DNA from: Serilophus lunatus
Lineage: Eukaryota; Chordata; Aves; Passeriformes; Eurylaimidae
Length of the DNA stretch: 64,000 bases
Direction of reading: 5' to 3'
Assembly: GCA_013399895.1 (NCBI GenBank)
Contig: VXBA01001259.1
Span: 1 to 64,000 of the forward strand
The notes under the pieces are model-generated. The model worked only from the letters and a program-made list of their open reading frames with translations. It did not search any database and was not told the origin of the DNA. Shown one piece after another: positions 1 through 37,149 of this stretch (position 1 is its first letter; every line of letters starts with the position of its first letter). A program made the translations under genes and the position numbers.

Positions 1-477
1 TTCTATCAGCATTACAGTTCACACCACCAACCTTCCCTCCTCCCAGCTACGGATTCCCAGCAAAGGTTCCGCTCACTCTTGAATTCTCTAAGTGAATTCT
101 TCAGCTTCACCCTGCCGCTGTCCAAGCTGCTCTCCGGGGAAAGGCCACATTCCTCACCGGGATGGGTTTCACGGCAGTGGGTTTAAGGCGTTCTCTCCAT
201 GCCGGGAAGGTCTCCCATGGGGCTTCAAAGCACATCCCCCCCAACATCTGCAACTCCCAGCGCCCTCACCTCCGAACACACACCGGCAAACTCAGCGCTC
301 AAAGGAGCCCAAGTGAGACCACCGAGGTCTTTTCGTTTCCTTCTCTTTCAACAAGTGATCACATGGTCCAGACAGCATACAGAAGCAAAGAAAAAAAAAA
401 CACCAAAAAACGAAAACAAACAACCCCCCTTACCATTCCTATTCTGTCCCTTATTTTAAATACCTGAGCAAATGACC
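1..477. other. Left flank of the CpG island, nothing certain
   Basis: Moderately GC-rich DNA with overlapping open frames but no motif I recognise. By mammalian synteny it could be the first intron of NSMCE2 on the - strand. There is an A-rich run near 389-425. Confidence 0.35.
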
Positions 478-1030
478 TACCCTCGCTCCGTGGGAAGCCG
501 GGCAGGTCGGTCACGCACGGGGGGGACCCGGGGGCGGCCGCGGGAGCGCTCGGGGCACCGGGGGAGGCGGAACCGCCTCATCAGCCGGCGCCGGCCTGTG
601 ACGAGAGGCCTCGGCCGCGTCGCACCGAGCGCCGCCGCCTCCCTCCATCCCTCCTTCTCTCCATCCCTCCTTCCGTCCATCCCCCCATCCCCCTTACGCC
701 CTCCCCGCCCGCAGGCGCTGCCGGGGCAGGTGAGGGCGCCGAGCCGGGATCGGGTGTGCGAGGGAGAGCCGTGAGTTCGGCGGTGGCGGAGCGGGCTGGG
801 CTGGGCTGGGCTGGGCTGGGCTGGGCTGGGGGGGATGGGATGGGAAGGTTGGGATGGGATGGATTCGGGAGCCCACCCGGCCGCTGTTTGTGTGGCCCCT
901 TTGGGGCAGCGTCCAGGGCGGGGACCGGGGCGCTGCTCCTGGGACGGGACATTTGGGGACAGCGCAGCGTCCTCTGGGATTTATCGCGGTGGTGCCGAGG
1001 GTCTCTGGGAAAAAGTCGAGGCCGCTCGTA
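478..1030. promoter_or_regulatory. CpG island, WASHC5 promoter (probably bidirectional)
   Basis: This block is strongly GC- and CpG-rich and sits in AT-rich surroundings, directly 5' of WASHC5. It holds GC-box-like runs (around 520-600), a pyrimidine repeat of CCTCCAT type (about 640-692) and a good splice donor, GGGGCAG|GTGAGG at 729/730, which I take as the end of non-coding exon 1. No clear TATA box was seen. In mammals NSMCE2 is transcribed divergently from this spot. On the - strand a donor-like CGAGG|GTAGGT at 481/480 could end its first exon. The transcription start sites themselves are not visible from sequence. Confidence 0.75.
793..834 (+). repeat. (GGGCT)n pentamer tract, start of WASHC5 intron 1
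   Basis: About eight head-to-tail GGGCT units lie on the + strand, followed to about 870 by GGGAT-type units. Four or more GGG runs with CT loops fit the classical G-quadruplex pattern. The tract lies about 65 bases after the proposed exon 1 donor, with the G-rich strand as the coding strand. Confidence 0.9.
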
Positions 1031-1494
1031 ACGTCCCGTAAATGTTTCTGAAATACAGGTGCTTGATTTTAGCAGCAGACATGTCAAGGAATAAAACTGT
1101 GTCCAGGAAATGCGGACACGGCGTGGAAGCGAGTCCTGCAGCAATAAATAAAGGAGTTACTTCTATTCGCTATGAAAGTTACCCTTGTTGCTGAAGCCCA
1201 TTGCAGTCACTTTGGTTGTATTTTTAAAGTGGCTCTTGAAAACACGTGTTTTGATGCGGTTTTGCTCTCCTGGCCCCCCCCCTCCTTCAGGATTTGTGAC
1301 AGTCTCATTCTTCAGTAGTGCTTTTCAGCTTTCCTGGTACAGAGGTCACACTTCCCTTGCCTGGCCACACAGGTCAAACACAATGTTCATGCTGAATTCA
1401 CTGCTTTTTTTTTTTTTATCTTTTACAAAGCTGTGGATAATTTAGATTTCATAAGTTGAAAGACTGGAGAGTATGCTTAAAAATTATGCATTAA

Positions 1495-28259
<26,765 letters not shown>

Positions 28260-29139
28260 ATATGGAGAAAGCACCAAGTCTTTCCCTCAAACCTGAAATG
28301 AGGAGCTGGGGATGAGAAAAGTACAGCTGTTTGGAATTGTGTCTTTTCTATGCTTTAAGGCAATACCTAGATACGTAACCATCAGTACTGGTCTATGTAA
28401 CTAACCCTTGTTTGGATCTTGACATGATACACAGTGTGTATCTCCTCCAAACAGTGTACGTTTTGTACTGCACAATATAAATGCTGCATGTAATTGTTTA
28501 TACATAAATCATTTAGTTCTTTTGTTCTGAAGAACTTTGTGGAAGTTTGAATTTTGTATCAGAAACGAACAATTGCAAATTGTTCATTAGAAATTGGAAA
28601 CAAAGGTGTTGGATAGTTTGCCAGGACTGATGAATCCAAGGTGTCAATTTTCCTGTTAAAAGGACCACGACTGAGAATGCATATACAGTGAAAAGAGGTT
28701 TGATGTCTGCCTCTGTACTCTAAACAGATAATTTTCTTGTATAGAGGACAGAAAAATAATTAAATATCTATAGCTGAAAATTCCTGTCAGGCTACTTAAA
28801 GACACAAAAATTATTGCAGCTCTAATATAACTGATGTTGGGGACAAGGTGTTTATTCACATTACTTTCAGTCTTGGTATGTGTGATGCCCCACGCTTAGG
28901 GGAAGGAAGCACCCAAGATTCATAGATGCTCACAGTCAGAAGGAACAACAAAAATCAGAGGGTCCACAAAACCTCACAATGTTTTGTTAGTAAATTATAC
29001 ACTTGGCATGGAAATCGGTATTTTAGTCCCTGATCTCCTGTATAAGCACACAGCAGGGGGTTTTGGATAAAGGGGTAGGGTGAAAGGGAAGAGAGAGATA
29101 TTAAAGAGGAGCAGAGTGAAGGGAAGAAAGAGAGAAAAA
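28260..29139 (+). other. WASHC5 3' UTR and flanking sequence
   Basis: This AT-rich sequence follows the WASHC5 stop. I see no canonical AATAAA close to the stop. Candidate variant poly(A) signals are AATATA at 28474-28479 and ATTAAA at 28759-28764. The exact 3' end cannot be set from sequence. No further gene is visible up to the CR1 tail at about 29140. Confidence 0.5.
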
Positions 29140-29235
29140 TTGATCATCGATGTTGGGTAGGTTGTTAACCTAGGTAAAGGTTGGACTTGATGATCTCCAT
29201 GGTCTCTTCCAACCTTACTAATTCTGTGTGTAATT
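29140..29235 (+). mobile_element. CR1 3' tail fragment
   Basis: A short CR1 3' UTR piece contains AAGGTTGGACTTGATGATCT and CTCTTCCAACCTTACTAATTCTGTG. Only the last ~95 bases of the element remain. Confidence 0.8.
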
Positions 29236-29331
29236 CTCTGTGTGTAGTCAGTCATGGCTCCAGCATGTTGTGGGCTGGGCACATGCCCAGGCTTTGTGGG
29301 GGAGATGTTTTTATAGATAAGTTTTCCCTGT

Positions 29332-29373
29332 CCTGGAGATAAGTTTCTCAACTGTCTTGTGCTTATCTCCAGG
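29332..29373. repeat. Perfect 12-bp inverted repeat (hairpin)
   Basis: CCTGGAGATAAG at 29332-29343 is mirrored by CTTATCTCCAGG at 29362-29373 with an 18-base loop. It lies in unannotated DNA between WASHC5 and the LTRs. Just beside it, at 29316-29307, the - strand reads TATAAAAACA, so the block could be part of an unrecognised LTR. Confidence 0.6.
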
Positions 29374-29734
29374 TGCCAGAACAAGGACATTTGTCTCAGA
29401 AAAGTGCTACGGTACCTCATACGGCCCCTTTTCCAGACACAGCACTCATTGGTTGTTATTACCAACAATTCTTGGTTGGTTCCACTGTCAGAGTTGGATA
29501 AATACACATTAGCTCCCTCTTAGGCTTCTACAATATGGAACAATTTACATCTGGCTTAATTATTCTGCCATGGGCTGTCGTGGGATTGCCAGTGGGGGAT
29601 GTTACCCTATCACTAGGACAGCTTGGTGATTATCAGACAAAAAGAAGAGGCAGATGCCACAGCATACAGGTGTTTATATATCACTAACATGGTCTGAAGT
29701 GACTAGATGACAATCGACTCGTTGTTTAAGAATG

Positions 29735-29950
29735 GAAGAGCAAAGAAGGAGCAAAGGGAATTGTCTCCACCACCTCCCTGAGCAGTCTGTTCCAATGTTT
29801 AAACACCTTTTCCGTGAAGAAATTCCTCCTGATGTTCAACCTGAACCTCTCTTGGCATATCTTGAGACTTCATGCAGCTTGAGCAGGGACACCCCTCAAG
29901 GTTACTCCTTGAAACCTCTGTCTAATCACCGTCAAATTCAGTTACTGCCC
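29735..29950 (-). mobile_element. CR1 LINE fragment cut by an LTR
   Basis: Antisense CR1 sequence (CCACCTCCCTGAGCAGTCTGTTCC, GTGAAGAAATTCCTCCTGATG) runs up to the first base of the ERVL LTR at 29951. Confidence 0.85.
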
Positions 29951-30472
29951 TGTGGTGGGTTGGCCTCGGCTGGACACCAGGTGCCCATCAAGTTGCTCCA
30001 ACTCTCCCCTCCTCAGCTGGATGGGGAGAGAAAATAAGATAGAAAATGACTCATAGCTCAAGATGAGGTAGTGTAACAAAGCAAAAGCAAAAAAAAAATT
30101 ATTCTCTATTTCTCATCAGCAACTGATGCCCAGCCAATTCCCGAGAAGCACACATAGAAATTGTTCCAGAAGGTAAATGCTGTAAATAACATGTGACCCA
30201 CACTCTCTCCTCCTTTTCTTAGCTGTCATATATGGTGTCACAAGGTGTGGTTAATTTGGGTGAGCTATGCTACCTAGGCTTCCTCCCAAGACCTTGCCCA
30301 TCCTCAGCCTACTGATGAATGTTGGGGAGACTGTGCTGATGCTGTGCCAGCTGTGCTCAGCAGTAGCCAAAACACACAGGTTATCAACACCTTTCTAGCT
30401 ACCAAAGCAAAGCACAGCACTGTGAGGGCTGAGATGGGGAAAATGAACTCTATCTCCGCCAGACCCAAAACA
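29951..30472 (-). mobile_element. Solo LTR of an avian ERVL-type endogenous retrovirus
   Basis: A 522-base block starts TGTGGTGGGTTGGCC and ends AGACCCAAAACA, giving TG...CA ends. I recognise it as the widespread avian ERVL LTR in reverse orientation. The flanks are TGCCC (29946-29950) and TGACC (30473-30477), a 5-bp target-site duplication with one change. No internal retroviral genes are attached, so it is a solo LTR left by recombination. Confidence 0.8.
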
Positions 30473-30601
30473 TGACCAGTCACCATTTGATTACCCTTTG
30501 ATTTTCATTCAGTCATCAATTCACCATTAGTCCTAGTTTAATAATTAGAAAAAGTCTTTTAGATAATCCCCTAATTATTAATCTCTTAATGATTCACCTG
30601 T

Positions 30602-31995
30602 TGTGGTGGTTAGAATCACTAGGGTGTGCACCAGTGATGAAAAACTGAATAGAGATGCAACAGCAAACACAGGTTTATTTCCATGGGGCACAAAAACTAC
30701 AGAGTCCCCCTAAGCACTAACCAAATACACACAACAGACACGACAATGTTCCCCAATAAAAACAAATAACACTGTTTCTCCAAGCAGACTGGTGGGCAAA
30801 GGAGCAGAGGGAAGGAAAGGGGAAGCCACCTCGAAGATGGTATCTCCTGGTCTCAGACCCTCTGAAAGATAAAAACAAGCACCCTCCCCCCAGGAACCCA
30901 AGGGGAACAGATACCACACTGTTGCAGCTGGGTGGTCCCTGGTGCCACTGTTGGAGCTCCCTTGGTGCTGCGTAGTAACGGGAGCCGGGAGGGACCAGGA
31001 GGAAATGGCACTTGATGTTATCTGGACCACGACAAGCCAACCAAAAGGGACAGGACTTCTGGGGTTTGGGCTTTTATGGGCTCCTGATATCATGTGAACT
31101 CTTTCCGCCCAGGCTGTCTTCCTATTGGTCGGCAGTGTTAGGCACTGCCCCTCTGCCTGGGATTTCACCATAGGCAAGATGGTGCTCCCGCCAAAAGTCA
31201 CCCATGTGACTGCTCTTGCCAGGAGGAGGGGGACCACCACCGCTGCCCTGCCAGTGCTGGGGATGCCCAGGGCCTGGGGGCAGAGCCCATGGGCTGCCCC
31301 TGCCACTATGGATCCACTCTGGGCAGTGGCACTGACCCCGTGCACTGGCTGCCACCGCTGCCGGGGTCTGGCCCTGTGCCCCGTGGCCATGCTGGTGGCC
31401 TCCAGGCTCTGGAAACCCCAGGAGGGAGACCAGGGGCAGCCAGGGTCAGGGGGGCTCTGCCACCCCCCAGTGGGGGCGTGGGGCCACCACCCCATGGCAT
31501 GCGAGGACAGGCTCAGGACGGCCCTGGGGTGGCCTGCGTCCAGGCACGGGCTGCGCCAGGCCAGCCCCTGCTGGCACTGGGGGCAGTCCCAGCTCAGCCC
31601 CAGAGGACTTCACAGCCAGGCACGGCCCCGGCTCGAGCCAGCCCGCAGGCACCTGGAAACACTGCTCCGGGGAGAAACCCCACCCGGCCTCGAGGGAGCC
31701 CCGCACAGCCCCCCCGGCATGGCCTGGGGGGCCACAGAGCCTGGGGAGAACCCTGGCCCCAGCATGGGATGGGCCCAGCAGGGCACAGCCAGGGAGAACT
31801 ACGGCCCCAGCACAGTCACCTGGGGTAGGGGGCCTCTGGTTAAACACGGTCCCACAGTCACTTTCCACAAACACCTGGGCAGGGGTTTCACCATCCAAGT
31901 TGGCTGTTTCCTTTCTAAAGGAAAATAAGACAAGTTTAAAGAAAGCAACCTTTCCCTTTCTCCCCAAGACAAAACTGCTTTTGTAACCCACTACA
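30602..31995 (-). mobile_element. Solo LTR, ~1.4 kb, GC-rich U3, perfect 5-bp TSD
   Basis: The block starts TGTGGTGGTTA and ends TAACCCACTACA, so it has TG...CA ends and near-matching terminal inverted repeats. It is flanked by CCTGT on both sides (30597-30601 and 31996-32000). On the - strand a TATA-like CATAAAAG lies at 31079-31072 and AATAAA at 30679-30674, in the right order for an LTR read right to left. About 31170-31850 is very GC-rich and gives long spurious open frames. There are no gag, pol or env remains. I do not recognise the family. Confidence 0.75.
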
Positions 31996-33654
31996 CCTGT
32001 GAAACCAGATAAACAAAGGGAGCTGTTCAGCAGGAGAGTGGGAACATCACGATAAGATTGCAGAAAAGAGAACAGAGAGACTGAAACAGGTGAGGCAGGG
32101 AATCAGTATCGCCCAGCATTATGTTATTGATAACAACAGGTCTTACATGTTTAAACCACACAACAAACATGTGCTCCTACTTCAACAGGTAGGAAAACAA
32201 AGAGCAACAGTAGGGGAATACAAACTGGTGCCATGCTACTTTTTCTCTGTTTCAATTCAACTTCCCCTTTAGAAAGCTTTAAACTTTCCCCAAATAAATG
32301 CAAATGCCCTGTCCACACCACAGTAGTAGTTTCCAAAAGTTGGTTAAAACTCAAGGAAAATGCTTCATGCATTATGACTTAAGGTATTGATAAAATTATG
32401 ATGAAGCTTCAAATTTTTGGTCTTGTTTAAGAGTTATGCTGGGCCCTAGCAGGAGCACCTTACAAGGGGCGTTCACTGGCAGTGTACACTACTGCTGGGA
32501 CTCAGCAAGCAGAAAAATCAATAACAATATTATTAAGGAAAACTAGGGCCCATAGGCAGAGCAGAAAAACTCTGGAAAAATTGTAATCAGTTTCTGCAGC
32601 TGAAGTAGCCCATAAACTTAAGTGGGCATTTTTCATGTGCTCTAGATCATCATAGTGTTCCTCAGGAGGGATTATATCCCTGCATTTCTTCTTCAACAAA
32701 GGCTTAATAATGATTTATGAAGACCTGATGGAACTATTCTGCTTTGGGATGTATCCACAATGCCAGAGTTAACTGGCTTTTTCCTGGAAAGTGTCATATC
32801 TCATGCTTTACCTGGGTAAAAACCACCAGTGCAAGGAATCCCTTTCACTCCAAGTAGTCACAAACCAACCATTATGTAGCATGTCACAGAAATCAAGATA
32901 CAATCTATGCCATTTTTAATTGTAATGCTTAATTATAAGTCTTGTGGCTTTTAGTCAAAAACAGAAAAATTAATATTTAGAATAATGATAGAGCTGTGAT
33001 TCTAGCAGACATCAATTGATTATACCCATGATCAATGTCTCATCCTTCCATAATTAAAATAAGTAGAAATCCACAGAAAGCAGTGTTTCCAGCCTCCAGA
33101 TTTTGTACTTTTTGAAAAAAATAACAGCAAATGAAAATGAAAATACAATTATATACAGATGAAATAATATTAAGCAACATTCTCCATCTCCACATTCTAC
33201 ATGCATAATTTTTTTATAATGAAAAAGTATCACACAAGAATTAAAAAACTTAAGTTCTTGTCTTCCTTGAAACCCCACTGGAGCAGAGGCTAGGGAACAG
33301 CAAGCAGGCTATTTTGTGCTCCTGCAGTCACTGCTGTTCACAGTGGGTGCCAGTCACTCCCTGCCACTGCGAACCCCATCGCTGGGATGCCCAACAATGC
33401 TGGCAGGAGCCTTCCTGTGAGGGATCACGTCCCACTGTTGCCCAGAAAGCAGAGCTGCCATGGCTCTGCTCACCATACAGCCTTGTGCACTGTGAGCAAC
33501 CTAGTCCTATTAGCATTGGTGGGAATTAAGATCAGGTTACTAGTAATACATTTAAAATTAATTAATTCTCCATTCCTGTTTCAGCATATAACAAAAGGCC
33601 CAATATATTGCATTTACTGATAAGTCTGGCAGTGGCAGACAGTGTTGTTCCAAT
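31996..33654. other. Intergenic DNA, nothing recognised
   Basis: AT-rich sequence lies between the second LTR and a CR1. A less AT-rich patch at about 33250-33530 has open frames on both strands but no similarity I recognise. Confidence 0.5.
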
Positions 33655-33850
33655 ACCACTATCACAGTATCACAGTATCAGCAAGTTTGGAAGAGGCCTT
33701 AGAGATCATCAAGTCCAACCTATAATCTGACAGCAACCCATCATCTAAACCATGGCACCAAGTGCCTTCATCCAGCCTGGCAGATCACCCTTTCAGTGAA
33801 GAATTTCTTCCTAATATCAAGTCTAAACCTCCCCTGATGGAGCTTAACTG
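33655..33850 (-). mobile_element. CR1 3' fragment, internally deleted
   Basis: It starts with the tail CACAGTATCACAGTATCAGCAAG and continues with CCAAGTGCCTTCATCCAGCCT, then jumps directly to GGCAGATCACCCTTTCAGTG. About 60 bases present in the copy at 34705 are missing. Confidence 0.88.
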
Positions 33851-34704
33851 GTTAGCTGGGCCCAGGAAGGTTCTTAGCTGCTTAAGTTAAGCTTGAAAGA
33901 CTCACCTCCAGATCTTCCCAGGGGGTGCCTGCTTTTACTGAGCCTGCATGTTAACTGGGAATTTGAAAGGACAAATCACACAGGGCTTGGTGTGGCAGAA
34001 TGTTAGGCTGTATTACAGCTTGGAAAACTGATGTTACACACTAGGCTAGAGCAGATATAGTCTCATTCTGTATCCTCATGACTTTTAAACCTTTGAATGT
34101 TGTATCTTTCTTTTTCTATTTTGCCTTTAGCAAATTCATTTACTTGACCAAATATCAAGATAATAAATGATGAAGACAATCCTTTCTACAGGTATGCTGG
34201 TCCTTAAAAGCACATTATAAGGATATTTCCAAGTTATGCAGCTCCCCAGAGTATTGTTCCAGGGCATCAAAATAATCTTTTTAAGCCACATTGGGCAGTA
34301 ATGACTAGTAATGCCTTCCTGTTACAAGCGTTAATTTATCTGATTACAAAGATGATGTATGACAAATACAGTAGCTGACAGGTACTGAATAGGCACTACA
34401 TGGACTATAATGATGCTGGGTGATGATGATGTAATCAGACACATGAAAACAAGAGAGCTCTGATTTAATTGCCCCAAGCTGGGCTTGAAAATAACATCTA
34501 TCTGCACTATCTGTTTCCAGATGTCATTTGTAGGATAAAGTAGCTCTGGACAAGATAAAAAATGTGAACACCAAATATATTAGTGAGAGACAGAGCAGCT
34601 CAGTGTAGGTCTCTACAGCAACCAGCAAGTGCCCTCTATGTACAAAAGAAACTATTGTAAATCAACATCCATTTTCCACACCCATGCAATTACCTGTAGT
34701 CATT
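33851..34704. other. Intergenic DNA, nothing recognised
   Basis: Unique-looking sequence between two CR1 copies of the same subfamily. No exon, RNA gene or repeat was recognised. Confidence 0.5.
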
Positions 34705-35445
34705 GAGATACAGTATCACAGCATCAGCAAGGTTGGAAGAGATCTTAAAGATCATCAAGTCCAACTCATAATCTAACAGCCTATCATCTAAATCATGGCA
34801 CCAAGTGCCTCATCCAGCCTACTCCTGAACACCTCCAGGGTCAGTGACTCCACCACCTCCCTGGGCAGCCCATTCCAATGGCAGATCACCCTTTCAGTGA
34901 AGAATTTCTTCCGAATATCAAGTCTAAACCTCCCCCGGTGGAGCTTGAGACTGTGTCCTCTTGTTCTGTCGCCAGTTGCCTGAGAGAAGAGACTGACCCC
35001 CGCCTGACTACAACCTCCTATAGTAGGTAGTTATAGACAGCAATAAGGTCACCCCTGAGCCTCCTCTTCTCCAGGCTGAACAACCCCAGCTCCCTCAACC
35101 GCTCCTCACAGGGCTTGTGCTCCAGCCCCTTCACCATCCTCATTGCCCTTCTCTGAACACGTTCCAGTAACTCAACATCTTTCTTATACTGAGGGGCCCA
35201 GAGCTGGACACAGTACTCAAGGCGAGACCTAACCAGTGCTGAGTACAGGGGAAGGATAACTTCCCCAGTCCTGCTGGCCACACCATTCCTGATGCAGGCC
35301 AGGATGCTACTGGCCTTCTTGGCCACCTGGGCACACTGCTGGCTCATGTCAAGTCTCCCATCCACCAGCATTCCCAAGTCTCTCTCTGTCTGCCCACTCT
35401 CCAGCCACTCCAACCCCAGCTTATAGCTCTGCATGGGGTTATTGC
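34705..35445 (-). mobile_element. CR1 LINE 3' end with open RT C-terminus
   Basis: This antisense, 5'-truncated CR1 carries its tail at 34710-34740 (CAGTATCACAGCATCAGCAAG). From 35434 to 35018 on the - strand there is an uninterrupted 138-codon frame that matches the C-terminal part of the CR1 reverse-transcriptase protein ([40 protein letters not shown]). It is the best-preserved CR1 here and so probably the youngest. It cannot be active without the rest of ORF2. Confidence 0.93.
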
Positions 35446-37149
35446 GACCATGTGGTCAAACCTGAGCCACAGCAACTGGAGCAGGAAACTTGGGTATTGG
35501 ATCTGATTCCTGCCTGGTGATGGCTTAGAAAAAACGAGAAAGGCTCCAAGTTAATAGAATCACTTCCAGCCGCTGTAGGTGCTATTAAGGGCTCAAGAGA
35601 AGATGGAGGGAGGGACTCTGCAAAAGGTTTCCTGCATGTGACACTATCTCATCTCAAATCTTGAGTGATTTATGAACCTGCAACAAGATGTGCATTAAAA
35701 TGGGATCTTTCTCATCAAAACGCATTTCAATCCACATTTCAAAAAGCAAAGCAAAAATTAGTCAAAGTCAAAGCACATCCACTACATTCCCATAATAGCA
35801 ACTAACTTCTTGCAAGTTTCCTCCAACAGTCACAAGAGGAAAGCTCTCGATAAAGCTGCCGCTGTCCTGGCAAGGGAAAAGCGGAGGCAGCAAATATATC
35901 TAGTCATAACAAATGTGGTAAAGTTTTGTAACCTAAAACCTTAATAGCATGGTTTTGTGTTGAAATATAGGTGAGGGATATATTTAAACCATACTTCCCA
36001 CATAAAGTGTATGAACCAGTTGCTGTGTTCGGCACTGTGCCCAGGAGCCCCACATCGACATTTGGGTCCAGGATCTCAGAATTCACATCTTCATAATACA
36101 TGTCAGGACCCATATGAACCATTTGGCATAGCATGGCTCACATTCAAAACAGGACAGCCTGTTTCACCCAGTGTGGGCAATGATCCCTACTCCAGGTTAA
36201 TCCCCTTTCCCCGAGATTGCACCCAGGAGGTGCCTGGGAGAGCACAAATTAGCCTGTGCCAAGACCATTCTGGATACAGTGCCACCAGTGAAGGGGGGAC
36301 AGACAGGCATGTCCTGAGGTGTCTCCCAGTGTAGGCAAAGACTTCATACCAACAAGTCACAGCTGGGACCATGGACCCTTATCCCTCTGCAAGCTCCCAC
36401 TTCTAGTCCTGCCCTTAAAGAATCCAGTCTTGTAGCCTAGAAGGATACACAAAACCAAACCCATACCACCAGTACTGCCATGAGTGTACAAACACCAGTT
36501 ATAAGTTTATATTTGTATATATGATTCTGTATATTTCACTAGGTAAGATAAACTCCATATCAGAGCTATCAAAAAACACATCTGGGAAGACAGTGCTAAC
36601 ATGCTGTTGCCTGAATGAAAAATGTGAATCTGAATCTGAAGGAAACCAGCTGCATCACAGCAACCTAAAAAAGCTGTAGTGGTAAACCAAGTGTTGAGCC
36701 AATGAAAATCCAAATGTTCCCATGAAAAAAAAAAAAAAGAGCCACTGCAATAGCATAGGTGGAGCAATTTAAAATCATACACACCCCAGCAAGTGCTTCT
36801 CCAGAATTGCTGACTATGCATGTGCTCATTGCCTTAACATTAACAAGTATTTCAGTATTTGACGTATGGTTCTGCTGTTTGTCATTGCCTGGCTTGAAAA
36901 CCCATGTTTGAAAATCAGCTCTAAAACATGGATGTGATACCAGAGGCCTTTTCTTTCATGGCCCTTCACTATCTCTTCCTTCTGAAAATGATACTGGCAA
37001 AGGCCAAACACTTCACTCGGCAGTTTTACTTGACTTTGCCTAAAGCATTACAGCTCCTGCTCTGCCATACACCAGTCAGTGCAAAGGCCCATTCCATGTG
37101 GAATTGTAGGTTTTTTCCTTTAGCCTATCACTGACAAGTTCCCACATCC
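35446..37149. other. Intergenic DNA, nothing recognised
   Basis: Mixed AT-rich DNA with a GC-richer patch at about 36010-36370 and a poly(A) run near 36726-36739. I recognise no gene or repeat family. The GC-richer patch could be an old LTR, but I found no ends. Confidence 0.4.

Noticed and set aside
581..1144. A 187-codon - strand open frame at the WASHC5 promoter
   Set aside because: It is made of the reverse of the GGGCT repeat and pyrimidine tract, has low-complexity Pro/Ser/Ala content, and shows no homology that I recognise.
28995..29507. A 170-codon - strand open frame
   Set aside because: It crosses a CR1 tail and has no recognisable domain. It was kept only as context for the hairpin finding.
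31125..31991. Open frames of 179-267 codons on both strands in a GC-rich tract
   Set aside because: They overlap on opposite strands and in different frames, are Pro/Gly/Ala-rich, and lie inside the U3 of a solo LTR. This is expected from GC-rich composition, not coding.
36010..36370. GC-richer patch as a possible gene or LTR
   Set aside because: No terminal TG...CA with target duplication, no splice context and no familiar protein motif could be found.
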